Shown here: positions 15,447 to 25,145 of the stretch, one piece after another
Layout of the letters: each line of letters opens with the position of its first letter
How positions within the stretch are numbered: position 1 is the stretch's first letter
Assembly: GCA_900544625.1 (NCBI GenBank)
Contig: UQVR01000006.1
Coordinates: forward strand, 1 to 51,940
Length of the DNA: 51,940 nucleotides
Origin: an uncultured Mycoplasmatota bacterium
GTDB lineage: Bacteria > Bacillota_I > Bacilli_A > RF39 > UBA660
Direction: 5' to 3'
The notes under the pieces: model-generated
Told to the model about the DNA's origin: nothing
Databases searched by the model: none
What the model saw: the letters and a program-made list of their open reading frames with translations, nothing else
Made by a program: the position numbers and the translations under genes

Positions 15447-18374
15447 TTAACGATGACAATTAGCTACTTTATCTCCAAGCGGAGACAAATCAATATAGTT
15501 ATATGGATCTACTAATTTACCTGAAATATCAAAAATTGTAAAATGTAAATGAGCTCCAGTTGATGCTCCAGTGGAACCAACTTCACCGATTTTTTGACCT
15601 TGTCTTACCTCATCACCAACATTTACAACGACAGAATGATATTTCATATGATAATAATCTGTTTTCATTCCATCTTCATGTCTTATTCTAACCATATTAC
15701 CACTTGATGGTGTACTACCCGTAACATCATTTAATACTTTTTCAACTACACCATCTTTTGATGCATAAATTGGTGTACCTTGAGCAACTCCCAAATCTAT
15801 ACCTGAATGTAATTTAGATGTTTTATCAATTGGATGAATTCTATAACCAAATGGGGATGTACAAACAAAACCAGATTCAAACGATAACGGAACTGCAAAT
15901 CCACTAGCTATATTACCACCAAATTCAAACTTACATTCTGCTTCTTTTGCCATTATACCCTCAGAATCATAATTATCATAATCACCAATATTTCTAGAAT
16001 AAAATTTTCCTTCATCGGTATAATCACCAGTTACAAATAAAGCAAATTCAGCTTTTCTTCTCTTTTTTAGAGTAGAAGAAAACTTTTCAGGATTAGTAAA
16101 TTGCTTCATATATTCCCATAACCCTTGATATCCGTCCGTTGCATAAACACTTAATAGCTTTTCAGTATATCCAGGACCAACATTATAGTTAAATGATGTT
16201 ATAGCATCTTTTTGAAATTGAGTTAAAGAAATACCTACACTGGCTGCAGCAGCATCTATCGGTGAAGCATATATGGTATCTAATGAATAAACTTTTATTT
16301 TATCTATAACTGATACAGGTACACAATCGCCAACATTTACTCTATATCCACTTCCAGATTTAGTAAAATAACTATCCCAATTATTTTGTTCAATATAACT
16401 AGCAACAGATGAACTACTTAAATTATGATTAGTAATACCTGCTCCAATACTTACAGTTCCATCTCCAATATCTGTAGCAATATATCCTTGACTATTATCA
16501 CAATAACCTGTTACACCTTCTAAAGTATTTATAAATGTTAAAAGATTTGCATCAGATGTACTCGTAGAACAATAAGAACTTTTATAGTCTATTTGTTTTG
16601 TTTCCACAAATTCACAATAAGATGCTAAATTATATAAACTATATCCACTTCCACTATTTCCAGATTTTCCAAACATTTTTCCGTAAATTTTTCTATAATC
16701 TGAATTACTATAATGTAATCCAGTAGAGTCATAATTAGATATATCATAACTTATATTATAATATTTTAAATTTGAAATATTTTTACTAAAAATCATATTT
16801 GCAATTTGTTCATTATATTCACTTATATCACTATTTTTAATACCTGACTTTTCCTCATCAACAGGACCAACACTCATTACATAAATTTTATGTTTATGCC
16901 ATTCATTATTAGCAAGTTCTGCATACTTCTCAACATATTCTAACGAAAAGTCATTTATACCTAACCAAATAAATATATTATATCTTCCAGATGAAGTCAT
17001 TAAATTATTTGCTTCATTAATAGCAGTTTCAACAAACCAATCATAGCCTTGACCATCTTCATAAATAGTATTTTTATCACTTATAACACCAGCATTTTTC
17101 ATACCATGTATTCTAGAGTCACCAATAAATATATTTTTTGTACTACTTTCATCTGGAGATGAAATATTATAAATATTATCAAATATTGTTGTTAAAGACT
17201 CATCAGATAATTCATTTATTTGTCCTAAAGTATTATTATCCAATGCTAGTGAAACATCACTATCTAAAGTAGTAATAGTATCATCAAATCTATTTGGTAA
17301 ATATAAATAGTTTTCTATATCAGAATATAGTTCATTTAATTTTTCATCTGAAACTTTTTGATAATCATAAGTACAAGTATCAAGTTCTAAAATTTTTGAA
17401 GTATTATCATATCCACCATAAGCTAAAGCGTTAGTTTTAACAATTATCATTATTGCTTGAATAGCGTTATCAGAATAATTACGGCCCGAAATTAACTGAT
17501 TTGTTACTCCGATAACATAATCTTTTAACCCAACACTAGTTACTTCTTCAGTATTACATGTAGTAAGATTAATAGTTGCTAAATTATAATTACATTCTTC
17601 TTTAAAATGTCCGTAACCACTATTTGAACTTGCCACTACTAAAACAATAATTATTATAGCTATTATTACTCCAAGTACAATTAATACCCAAGGATTAGCA
17701 GCTATAAAAGCAACAATTTTTTTACCAGCTGCCTTGGCAGCCATTTTTGCTTTATTACCCACTTGTTTTTTAGCTTGATTTATTGCATTTTTAGCCTTAC
17801 TCTCAGCTAAGTTTTTAGCATGTTCGACTGGATGTAAAGCATTATAAGTATTTGCTTTTGCTTCATCTATTTTATTAGTAATAGCATCTTTTTTTGCCTT
17901 TGCATAATTAAGATTATCCATTACTCTATCCATTTTACTTTTTCTTTTAGTGTTAGAACCATCAGCTTTAACAGGTCCGTTTTCACCATTTTTCATTTTC
18001 CAATTTTTTTGACGTTCTTGATTTAACTCTTCGGCCTTTTTATCTAATTCTTGTTGTTTTGCTTTATAATGATTTGAATCATAAACTCCATCTTTTTTTG
18101 CTTTATCATATTCCTTTTGACCAAATTTTTCATTTCTAATTGGCCCGCCATTATCCAACTGTTCAATATCACTAATATTAGCTTTTTCAGCATCACGAGC
18201 TTCACTTAATCTTTGATCAAGTATATTTTCCAATTTATTTAAATCATACATAGAATTAAACTCACTCAAACCAACTTGAGAAGCAATTGTTCTCAAGTTG
18301 TCAGCACTAGAACTACTATTTCCAGTATTTAAACCTAATTGTCGAGCTTTTTCTATAATATTATCTGATTGCAT
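15447..18374 (-). CDS. Multi-domain cell-wall remodelling protein of the T4SS (975 aa)
   Basis: A VirB1-like wall-opening component built from several modules. Residues 1-215 are charged, helical and cytoplasmic. A membrane helix spans about 226-248. Residues 281-330 resemble part of a SpoIID/LytB domain (LKDYVIGV...AIMIIVKTNALAYG). An SGNH/GDSL esterase domain follows at 413-575, with GDSR, GIND and a terminal Asp-x3-His (DSTGLH). A T4-lysozyme-like GH24 domain lies at about 611-790, with Glu619 and FNYNVGPG. A LytM/M23 endopeptidase is at about 835-960, with His856 and Asp860 in HSGID and the HLHF pair near 943. Glycan cutting, peptide cutting and deacetylation in one chain is unusually rich. 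Confidence 0.9.
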   Translation of the reverse strand: MQSDNIIEKARQLGLNTGNSSSSADNLRTIASQVGLSEFNSMYDLNKLENILDQRLSEARDAEKANISDIEQLDNGGPIRNEKFGQKEYDKAKKDGVYDSNHYKAKQQELDKKAEELNQERQKNWKMKNGENGPVKADGSNTKRKSKMDRVMDNLNYAKAKKDAITNKIDEAKANTYNALHPVEHAKNLAESKAKNAINQAKKQVGNKAKMAAKAAGKKIVAFIAANPWVLIVLGVIIAIIIIVLVVASSNSGYGHFKEECNYNLATINLTTCNTEEVTSVGLKDYVIGVTNQLISGRNYSDNAIQAIMIIVKTNALAYGGYDNTSKILELDTCTYDYQKVSDEKLNELYSDIENYLYLPNRFDDTITTLDSDVSLALDNNTLGQINELSDESLTTIFDNIYNISSPDESSTKNIFIGDSRIHGMKNAGVISDKNTIYEDGQGYDWFVETAINEANNLMTSSGRYNIFIWLGINDFSLEYVEKYAELANNEWHKHKIYVMSVGPVDEEKSGIKNSDISEYNEQIANMIFSKNISNLKYYNISYDISNYDSTGLHYSNSDYRKIYGKMFGKSGNSGSGYSLYNLASYCEFVETKQIDYKSSYCSTSTSDANLLTFINTLEGVTGYCDNSQGYIATDIGDGTVSIGAGITNHNLSSSSVASYIEQNNWDSYFTKSGSGYRVNVGDCVPVSVIDKIKVYSLDTIYASPIDAAAASVGISLTQFQKDAITSFNYNVGPGYTEKLLSVYATDGYQGLWEYMKQFTNPEKFSSTLKKRRKAEFALFVTGDYTDEGKFYSRNIGDYDNYDSEGIMAKEAECKFEFGGNIASGFAVPLSFESGFVCTSPFGYRIHPIDKTSKLHSGIDLGVAQGTPIYASKDGVVEKVLNDVTGSTPSSGNMVRIRHEDGMKTDYYHMKYHSVVVNVGDEVRQGQKIGEVGSTGASTGAHLHFTIFDISGKLVDPYNYIDLSPLGDKVANCHR

Positions 18375-18398
18375 AAAACCACCTCAAAAGAGGATAAA

Positions 18399-20186
18399 TT
18401 AATAACCTCCACCTGAACCAAATGAATCTAGTTCTTCCTGAGTAATAACTACTTGAATTTTCATTCTCTTATTACCACATATAAATAATGCTTCCCCTTG
18501 ATTATAATATTTTATTGCTTCTTTTTCATTATCATTTAAATCTATTAATTTTGATAAATCATCAACAGCCTGTTTTCTAAGTCCCATTACTAAGTAATAT
18601 GATGCATTATCAAATATTGCTTTACCATGAGTAATAATATTTGAAGCTGCAAAGTCTGTTGGTTGTTGAGTTATAATTATTGTACCAGTATTATATTTTC
18701 TACTTCTTCTTTGAATTTGGGCTAAAAATTCAGCTCCAAGTTCATTATGACTAGATAGTAATACATGTGCTTCATCAACCATCATAACAGTATTTACATC
18801 TTTATCAAGACATAATCCCCATGCATACTTTAAGATATTAAAGAATAATGCATTTTTAATATTTTCATCACTATTCATAAGTTCTTTTATATTAAATACA
18901 ATAAAATCGCTTTCAATATTTAAAGTAGTTTTACCAGTAAAATAATATCTTAATTCTTTTACTAAAGGTCTTACTTTTAATTCAAGTCTTTCTAATACAT
19001 CTCTTTCATGAGTTGCATCAGTCATACCCACTAAATGACCTTTTATTGTTGCATAAACATCATCAAATGTAGGATAATCCGCACTTGTCAATTTAGTAAA
19101 ATCAGTATTATAATCTATTTTATATCTTTTATAAGTTTCTTGTAATACATCACTAAACATTGTTAAAACATCATCTTCAATACTTGGTGAATAGTACTTC
19201 ATAAATGCTTTTACTTGTTGAAGTGTTCTAGTAAGAACAGTATAACCTAATCCTTGTGCTATTTCTTCTTCATCAGCATCAATAACAATTTCAAGAGGAT
19301 TAATCATACCAAATTCTCCTCCTTTACCTAAGTCAAGGAAATCTCCACCCAAAGAATAACACATATCACCAAGTTCACCTTCAGGATCAACACATACTAC
19401 TTTAAAACCATTTCTAATATGAGTTCTAATTAGTACTTTTGCAGCAGTTGATTTACCACTTCCACTTGTACCAAGTAAAATAATATTAGCATTATTTCTA
19501 TTATTTTCTTTCTTTATTTGATATAAGAATTGATTAAATAATATAACACCGCCAGAAAAATCAACACCTAAAAGTGTAGCATTTCCAGGATCTTTAATAC
19601 TATCAAACACAAACGGATACATAGCAGCCACAGTAACAGATGGAATTGGGGTTCCAATTCTATTTTCAATATCTTGCGGAGGGAAAATAGGTAATATTGA
19701 CTTTAATGCTTTTTCTTGTTCAAACATTAAAGCAACAGCACGCATTCCCATTGCATCTAAATAACTTCTAACTTGAATTTTTCTAAGTTCTAATTCTTCT
19801 TTATTATCAGCAGTAACCATTAAATGCATTTGAAAATCAAATATTCTAGCTTGTGTTGCAGCAAGCATTTGAATAAATTGTTCCAAAGATTCATAATCCT
19901 GTCTTATTCTTTCTTGCATTGTTTGGTCTTTTTCGCTTTGATATCTTACTTTTAAATCAGCAATTTCTTTATTAAGCATTTTTTGCAAAACACTAAATTG
20001 AATAGGAATATGTTTAATAGCAATTTTAACACCTTGAATATTAGTTATATCAGATAAAAATCCCGGTGCAATATTCCTTGGAAAAGCAATAACAGTAAGA
20101 ATTGTAGAATATTTTCCACCTAGTACAAACTCAGTTGGTTTAAACTCCATCCCTTTAGGAGCTACTTCACTTTTTAAATTTGCCAT
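18399..20186 (-). CDS. virB4: VirB4-type conjugation ATPase (595 aa)
   Basis: Cytoplasmic ATPase that energises assembly and transport in type IV secretion. The first 200 residues form the CagE/TrbE-type N-terminal domain. Walker A (GTSGSGKS) lies at 239-246, followed by CVDPEGE. Walker B (MMVDEAH) is at 467-473, and a QIQRRSRKYNTGTIIITQQ block gives the sensor region. Length agrees with the short Gram-positive VirB4/TraE form. It starts one base after the stop of the 187-aa gene, with a GGGG-containing ribosome binding site inside that gene, so the two are translationally coupled. Confidence 0.95.
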   Translation of the reverse strand: MANLKSEVAPKGMEFKPTEFVLGGKYSTILTVIAFPRNIAPGFLSDITNIQGVKIAIKHIPIQFSVLQKMLNKEIADLKVRYQSEKDQTMQERIRQDYESLEQFIQMLAATQARIFDFQMHLMVTADNKEELELRKIQVRSYLDAMGMRAVALMFEQEKALKSILPIFPPQDIENRIGTPIPSVTVAAMYPFVFDSIKDPGNATLLGVDFSGGVILFNQFLYQIKKENNRNNANIILLGTSGSGKSTAAKVLIRTHIRNGFKVVCVDPEGELGDMCYSLGGDFLDLGKGGEFGMINPLEIVIDADEEEIAQGLGYTVLTRTLQQVKAFMKYYSPSIEDDVLTMFSDVLQETYKRYKIDYNTDFTKLTSADYPTFDDVYATIKGHLVGMTDATHERDVLERLELKVRPLVKELRYYFTGKTTLNIESDFIVFNIKELMNSDENIKNALFFNILKYAWGLCLDKDVNTVMMVDEAHVLLSSHNELGAEFLAQIQRRSRKYNTGTIIITQQPTDFAASNIITHGKAIFDNASYYLVMGLRKQAVDDLSKLIDLNDNEKEAIKYYNQGEALFICGNKRMKIQVVITQEELDSFGSGGGY

Positions 20187-20187
20187 A

Positions 20188-20751
20188 TTACATCACCGCC
20201 CCAAAGTTAGTGGTTTCCCCACCATTTAAGAAATTATCTAACACTATTCTTAAGTCATTATTACTTGTTTGTGTTGATTGTAAACCAGCACTTGCTAGTC
20301 CACTTATTAAATTATGTAACTTCTTTTGTACAATTTCTAATCTTTTTTCTTTAAATAAAATATAATATTCTGTATCAACTACATTATACTCACTACTTGT
20401 AAATAAATTTGCTTTATTAATATCTTGCATAATAAGCTTTCTAATCGCATTAGTAGGAGCATTATTATACATAAGTTGTAGTTGAGATAAATATACATCA
20501 ATATCAACTGGTCTATCTGCAATAAGTAACCAAAATTCATAATCAATACTATTATAAAAATTTCTAAGTTGATAAATTGTATTTTGTTGTGTCCCTTGGT
20601 CCATAATAAATATATTTTTCGGAGCAACTTTTACTCCAGTAACATATGATCCATCATCTAATTGTATCATACCATTCATAATTTGACGAATAGGTAACCA
20701 ATCTTCAGTATAACTAACTCCAGAAGGAGCAGAATTATTTAGTTTCTTCAT
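20188..20751 (-). CDS. VirB4-associated T4SS protein (187 aa)
   Basis: Soluble alpha/beta protein encoded just before VirB4. The first part (YTEDWLPIRQI, then a strand-rich DDGSYVTGVKVAP) and the stretch EFWLLIADRPVDIDVYL look like the N-terminal lobe found in some longer VirB4/TrsE proteins. Together with the downstream 595-residue ATPase the total would be about 780, a normal full-length VirB4. It is thus either a stably split VirB4 N-terminus or a separate conserved partner. The two frames have their own starts and one-base spacing, which argues against a recent frameshift. It overlaps the PrgI-like gene by 17 bases. Confidence 0.75.
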   Translation of the reverse strand: MKKLNNSAPSGVSYTEDWLPIRQIMNGMIQLDDGSYVTGVKVAPKNIFIMDQGTQQNTIYQLRNFYNSIDYEFWLLIADRPVDIDVYLSQLQLMYNNAPTNAIRKLIMQDINKANLFTSSEYNVVDTEYYILFKEKRLEIVQKKLHNLISGLASAGLQSTQTSNNDLRIVLDNFLNGGETTNFGAVM

Positions 20752-21052
20752 CTTTCACACACCAACCTTTCCAATAATATCTTCGTGGATTAAATATAAA
20801 AGTAACTACATTTATAATAAATTGTAACACATTATGATAGTGCATAACTGGTGTTACTAAGAACCCAGTTATTAACGCTGGCATCAAAATCATAATCATT
20901 TGCCATGCACTAGCGTTTTGCACTAACATAAGTAACAATATTGTTATTCCACAACCAAATCCAAATAATATAATATCAGTTAAGGTAAAGAACCCTAATA
21001 TCAATTGTGATTTTTTTGAATTTGCAGGTATTAAATAATTATCCATCCCCAA
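20735..21052 (-). CDS. PrgI/VirB3-like T4SS membrane protein (105 aa)
   Basis: Small inner-membrane component. Two close hydrophobic helices (about residues 18-43 and 48-70) are followed by a basic stretch NPRRYYWKGW, the usual layout of PrgI-family and VirB3-like proteins that sit next to VirB4 in Gram-positive type IV systems. It lies directly before the VirB4 partner gene, as expected, with a 17-base overlap. The N-terminus (MGMDNYLIPANSKKSQ) is typical of the family. Confidence 0.8.
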   Translation of the reverse strand: MGMDNYLIPANSKKSQLILGFFTLTDIILFGFGCGITILLLMLVQNASAWQMIMILMPALITGFLVTPVMHYHNVLQFIINVVTFIFNPRRYYWKGWCVKDEETK

Positions 21053-21076
21053 TTCATTCCTTTCTTAAATTCATCT

Positions 21077-23335
21077 TTAATGACCACCATTGTTGTTACC
21101 AGAATTTCTGGAATTTTCAGCTGAAAGTCTATCATATTCAGCCTTAATTGCAATTTTACGATCTTTAGCATTAGAAACTAATTGATCCATTTGTTCCCAA
21201 GCACCTGTAATACCTGCAACTTGACCATCACTAATAGCATCAATTCTATGGTCAGGATCGGCAACAGTAGAATTTAAACCAGCAATTGCAGCTTGATTCT
21301 CACTTACAAGTCTTTCAATATTATTTCTATCACTAAGCAACTTAGCCATACGTTGTCTTTCGCCTCCGCCTAAGTTAATTCCAAGATTAATAAGTTCTTG
21401 AACACCATCGTCCCCACGGTATCCTTGTGTTTTAATATATCTTTTAACAGCACGTTCTGCTTCATTTAACTGTGCTTTCATATTCGAAGCATATTGTGCA
21501 TAGTCGTTCTCATTATTTATGACAACTTGATTTCCTTGAAAATCAACCAATGTTCTTCCAACCACTGAATCAAAACTAGTATTACGCAATAACTGCATTC
21601 TTTCATTCATAGCAGAATAAGACATATTATATCTAACATGACCACTCGCATCTGTATTTGCCGCAGCCATCAGAGCATCACTTTGAGCAATAGCATCTCT
21701 TCCTAATAAATCAGTTGCTACAGAGTCCGTATTATCGTCAATATTAGTAATTTGAGTTAAAAAATCATTTTCAGCTTTCAGATTTTCAAAGCCTTCAGTA
21801 ATTCCAAAATATCTTCCCGCTCTTGTTGCGTTATCAAAAATATTTAAAGCTCCTGCAGCAGCCGCTGTTTCAACAGCTCCTAATACACCAGTTCTGTTTG
21901 TTCCTCTAGCCTCTCTAACAGCATTTTGAGCTCTATATCTCATATTATCTCTTTCTTCTCTTCTTCTTGTTGCTCCTTCAATTGAGGTTCTAGCGGCATT
22001 TCTAACATCCTGAATGTTATGAGCGTTTCTACCAGTTCTAAATCCTCTTACAGCACCAGAAGTAGTTCCAGCAATAGTCGAACCAATTCCTCTTAATGCT
22101 GCACCAACTCTTGCTCCTGTGCCTTGCCCACGAGTATTTCTAAAATTCTTAACAGCATTAACAGCATTTCTTCCAAGCATTCCACCAGCACTTAATAAAG
22201 TAGATCCGGCAGCCAAAGCACCACCCATTGCAAGTTTGTCCATAAGACCAAGTTTCATTCCTCCAGAATCCAAATGGAACATATCACCAATTAGCTTAGG
22301 TGCTTGTCTCATAAATATTACTACTCCCATAATAATTAAAGCTTTAGCAATTAACTTTTGACTTACCCCTAAGGAACCAAAATTTACATTTGAGAAATTG
22401 TTAACTACTTGTGAAATCATAAATACGCCTAAATACATAATTGCAATTCTAATGAAAACTTCTAAATATGTACTAATAGTTTTTTTCATCCAATCACTAA
22501 AAACATCCTTTAATTTACCGCCAGGTATAACCCTACAAATAACAGGTATCGGAGCAATAATTTGGAAAAACATTAGTTTAACAACACGAACTGCCATATC
22601 AAAACAGAAGTTTAATAATACATATAGTAAGAATACTCCAGCAACTGTAGAAATAAACACATTATAAGTCACTTTACCAGCAGCGGCAGACTCACCAAAA
22701 TCGTTAAATGCTGAAATATCATAAGTACCTGCATTAAATTTTTCTGTGACAGATTTTAAATCTTCACCATTAGTTACTAACCATCCACCATCACCTTTAA
22801 TTTTTGAAGCACAATCACTTAGATTTATATCAGTACCATCTTCAATTTCATATCCTTTTTCATTACACCACTCAATATTTGGATGTAAAAAAGCTGACAT
22901 AACATTATAAGACATCATTTCCCCAGCATCTTCTTTTGTAGCAGTATCATAATCTGTATCACTTCCAAAAATTAATTTTGGAATAGTATCTTGATTTAAT
23001 ATTGAATTTTGCAAATTGAAAGCAACTGAAAACACAGTCGGTAACACCGCAATAATAACTAAAGATACAATTACATTCTTTATCAATTTAGGAAATGAGT
23101 TTTCCCCTTTAGCAAATTCATCAGGATTAATAACAGCTTTAAGTAATGAATATGCTAAAGAAAATAACATTATCATTCCTAAAATAACATATATTCTACT
23201 TACAATTGTCTTATAGTCATTCATATCGAAAATATTTACTTTTGCCAAAGCATTAAATATATCATAAACATAATCAACTAGTCTATATATAATTGTATCT
23301 ATAAACATCAATAAGCCAATAGCATCAGCTTTCAT
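21077..23335 (-). CDS. VirB6/TrbL-like polytopic channel protein (752 aa)
   Basis: Channel component with membrane segments near residues 45-67, 86-108, 210-240, 255-275, 285-310 and 325-345; the first half also has a Cys-containing extracytoplasmic loop (about 110-200). The second half (about 370-752) is soluble, rich in Arg, Ala and Asn, and probably cytoplasmic, with a predicted coiled region near the end. This two-part shape is that of extended VirB6/TrbL proteins in Gram-positive conjugation systems. It sits between the pilin-like gene and the PrgI-like gene. The long C-terminal tail is variable in such families and could contact substrates. Confidence 0.8.
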   Translation of the reverse strand: MKADAIGLLMFIDTIIYRLVDYVYDIFNALAKVNIFDMNDYKTIVSRIYVILGMIMLFSLAYSLLKAVINPDEFAKGENSFPKLIKNVIVSLVIIAVLPTVFSVAFNLQNSILNQDTIPKLIFGSDTDYDTATKEDAGEMMSYNVMSAFLHPNIEWCNEKGYEIEDGTDINLSDCASKIKGDGGWLVTNGEDLKSVTEKFNAGTYDISAFNDFGESAAAGKVTYNVFISTVAGVFLLYVLLNFCFDMAVRVVKLMFFQIIAPIPVICRVIPGGKLKDVFSDWMKKTISTYLEVFIRIAIMYLGVFMISQVVNNFSNVNFGSLGVSQKLIAKALIIMGVVIFMRQAPKLIGDMFHLDSGGMKLGLMDKLAMGGALAAGSTLLSAGGMLGRNAVNAVKNFRNTRGQGTGARVGAALRGIGSTIAGTTSGAVRGFRTGRNAHNIQDVRNAARTSIEGATRRREERDNMRYRAQNAVREARGTNRTGVLGAVETAAAAGALNIFDNATRAGRYFGITEGFENLKAENDFLTQITNIDDNTDSVATDLLGRDAIAQSDALMAAANTDASGHVRYNMSYSAMNERMQLLRNTSFDSVVGRTLVDFQGNQVVINNENDYAQYASNMKAQLNEAERAVKRYIKTQGYRGDDGVQELINLGINLGGGERQRMAKLLSDRNNIERLVSENQAAIAGLNSTVADPDHRIDAISDGQVAGITGAWEQMDQLVSNAKDRKIAIKAEYDRLSAENSRNSGNNNGGH

Positions 23336-23345
23336 ACATTTTCAC

Positions 23346-23759
23346 CTACCCTATACCGCAAGTGCCATAAGCACCAAAAAGATTCATAACTAAACTTATA
23401 ATTGTTGGTAAAAAGAATAATAAAACACAATAAATAAATCTTTTTATCGCAGTTGTTCCCGCTTTCTTCAAAGCATCTTTATCATTGCTAGCAACAGCTT
23501 TTACAAAATCAGTTGTTATTAAAACCAACAAAGCAACTATAGCAACATATTTCATTACATTAAGTATCCATTGCAACCAATAAGCTGGATATTGTGAGTT
23601 TGTAGGGTCCCCCAAAGCAGGACAATTGTCCCCTGCAGCTACCACAATATTTCTTGTAAAATCATTTTCTATAACACTCGCATTAACATTTAAACTAAAT
23701 GAAAATAAGAATAAAAAAGTGATACTTAAAAACAATATTTTTTTAATTCCCTTTTTCAC
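23346..23759 (-). CDS. VirB2/pilin-like T4SS protein (137 aa)
   Basis: First gene of the operon. A signal peptide (Lys-rich start, hydrophobic core, VNAS cleavage region near residue 27) leads to a short exported segment with two Cys, then two membrane helices (about 64-86 and 105-128) joined by a basic loop. Another Cys lies close to the C-terminus. This matches VirB2-like pilins and the small two-helix subunits of Gram-positive type IV systems. The start codon is GTG at 23759, seven bases after GGAGTG; no ATG fits. It has the only obvious promoter of the cluster upstream. Confidence 0.75.
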   Translation of the reverse strand: MKKGIKKILFLSITFLFLFSFSLNVNASVIENDFTRNIVVAAGDNCPALGDPTNSQYPAYWLQWILNVMKYVAIVALLVLITTDFVKAVASNDKDALKKAGTTAIKRFIYCVLLFFLPTIISLVMNLFGAYGTCGIG

Positions 23760-23799
23760 TTAAAATCACTCCTATTCCCAAGCAACACTTGATACATAA

Positions 23800-23829
23800 A
23801 TTTTAACACAAATTGTACATAAGTGTCAA
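23800..23829 (-). promoter_or_regulatory. Promoter of the type IV secretion operon
   Basis: On the minus strand a perfect TTGACA (23829-23824), 18-base spacer and TAAAAT (23805-23800). The leader is about 35 bases. All eight T4SS genes downstream are closely spaced with no further clear promoter or terminator before 12488. Confidence 0.75.
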
Positions 23830-23870
23830 TTTGTTTATAGGGAAAAATTCATTTAATTTAATTAGATTAC

Positions 23871-23890
23871 AAAAAAAGAGCCAAAGCTCT
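23871..23890 (-). terminator. Terminator of the FemX pair
   Basis: On the minus strand AGAGC (23890-23886), TTTG loop, GCTCT (23881-23877) and a run of T residues. It overlaps the last codons of the gene ending at 23889 and insulates the T4SS promoter. Confidence 0.75.
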
Positions 23891-25145
23891 ACTTTCTAAT
23901 TTTTTTAACAAATTTATACCCTTTTAAAGCTAACTTATAACCATAATAAACTACTGGATTAATTACATAATCAAATTCCCCGATTAATTCAATAATTTCA
24001 GGATTAAAACCTTTTTTTAATTCATATATTCCATAATAAGGACCACTTTTATCCATATTCAAAGATATTCCATAGAAATTAACATACTTTAAATGTTTCT
24101 TTATAGAATCTTCAATATGCTCTCTATAAAAAGCATATTTAGGATTAAATTCTTTATAACTTGATGAAGTACCACTCATAAATGTAATACCTTCATCACC
24201 TGTAAATACACTCATTAAAGCTCCAATATTTATTTCTTTATTTGTCTTTCTTAAAGCTATTGCATCTTCTAATTGTTTATTTAATTTAACTATCTTGCTT
24301 TCTAATTCTTGATGATGTCTTTTTATTTTATCCCCAATATTTATTTTTTTCATTTGAGTTTCTAATGTTTCTAATTCTTTTTTAGTATTTTCCAAAGTAT
24401 TCCAAACATAATCATAATAAAGATTAGTATCTATATAAGCAATATAAAGCGTAATATAATTATTCATCAAATCAACCATTTTTTTATAATATGAAGCAGG
24501 TCTAATAATAAAGTTTTTATTTATTGCTGTATCTTCTAATAACTTAACAAACTCATCCATTTTACTTGAATCAACAACTTTTACTCTAACACCCATATCA
24601 TATGTTTTAGCAATATTTTTTTTAGTGCTTTTGCTAAATGTTGCTAAAGTATCATTATATGTATCTTTAAGTTCTATTCTACATAGTACTCTAGGTTGTA
24701 AATCTTCAAAATTTTGACTAAAACCCATATGTTTAAAACCTAATTTTTTAAAATTATAATATGCTTCTTCTCCGCATTTTTCTTTTAAATTACCTTCGCT
24801 ATCTCTCGTAGCATAAATTACATTTGGATCTACTTTCAACATAAATCCATGATTCTTTTTAACATATTTTATTACTTCATCATTAAAATCTTTTAATAAA
24901 TTAAAATCAAATACATCAATTAAATAACCCCGTGGAGAATAATATAAACTTAAATTTAATGGCATTTTCTTTTCAAGTAACATTGTTACACCCACTAAAG
25001 AATTGTTTTTATAAATCCCTAGCAGATGCCTTACCCAACCGGTACCACTTTTTAAAGTTCCCCACTCTGGCAATTGATAAATTGAAAAATAAGGATTTTT
25101 TATAGCATATTCTTTAAATACATTTTCATCTATTACTTTAAGCAT
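23889..25145 (-). CDS. FemABX-family aminoacyltransferase, second copy (418 aa)
   Basis: Cytoplasmic, membrane-associated enzyme that adds amino acids from aminoacyl-tRNA to the lipid II stem peptide. Two GNAT-like lobes are visible: WGTLKSGTGWVRHLLGIY and YSPRGYLIDVFD in the first, and the TKKNIAKTYDMGVRVKVVD block in the second. A helical coiled-coil arm of about 60 residues (about 245-300) is typical of the Fem group. It starts on the stop codon of the preceding paralogue (one-base overlap), so the two are coupled. Two tandem copies suggest a two-step interpeptide bridge. Confidence 0.9.
   Translation of the reverse strand: MLKVIDENVFKEYAIKNPYFSIYQLPEWGTLKSGTGWVRHLLGIYKNNSLVGVTMLLEKKMPLNLSLYYSPRGYLIDVFDFNLLKDFNDEVIKYVKKNHGFMLKVDPNVIYATRDSEGNLKEKCGEEAYYNFKKLGFKHMGFSQNFEDLQPRVLCRIELKDTYNDTLATFSKSTKKNIAKTYDMGVRVKVVDSSKMDEFVKLLEDTAINKNFIIRPASYYKKMVDLMNNYITLYIAYIDTNLYYDYVWNTLENTKKELETLETQMKKINIGDKIKRHHQELESKIVKLNKQLEDAIALRKTNKEINIGALMSVFTGDEGITFMSGTSSSYKEFNPKYAFYREHIEDSIKKHLKYVNFYGISLNMDKSGPYYGIYELKKGFNPEIIELIGEFDYVINPVVYYGYKLALKGYKFVKKIRK

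Noticed and set aside
22119..22667. Plus-strand open frames opposite the VirB6-like gene
   Set aside because: No ribosome binding sites; biased composition of the opposite strand explains them.
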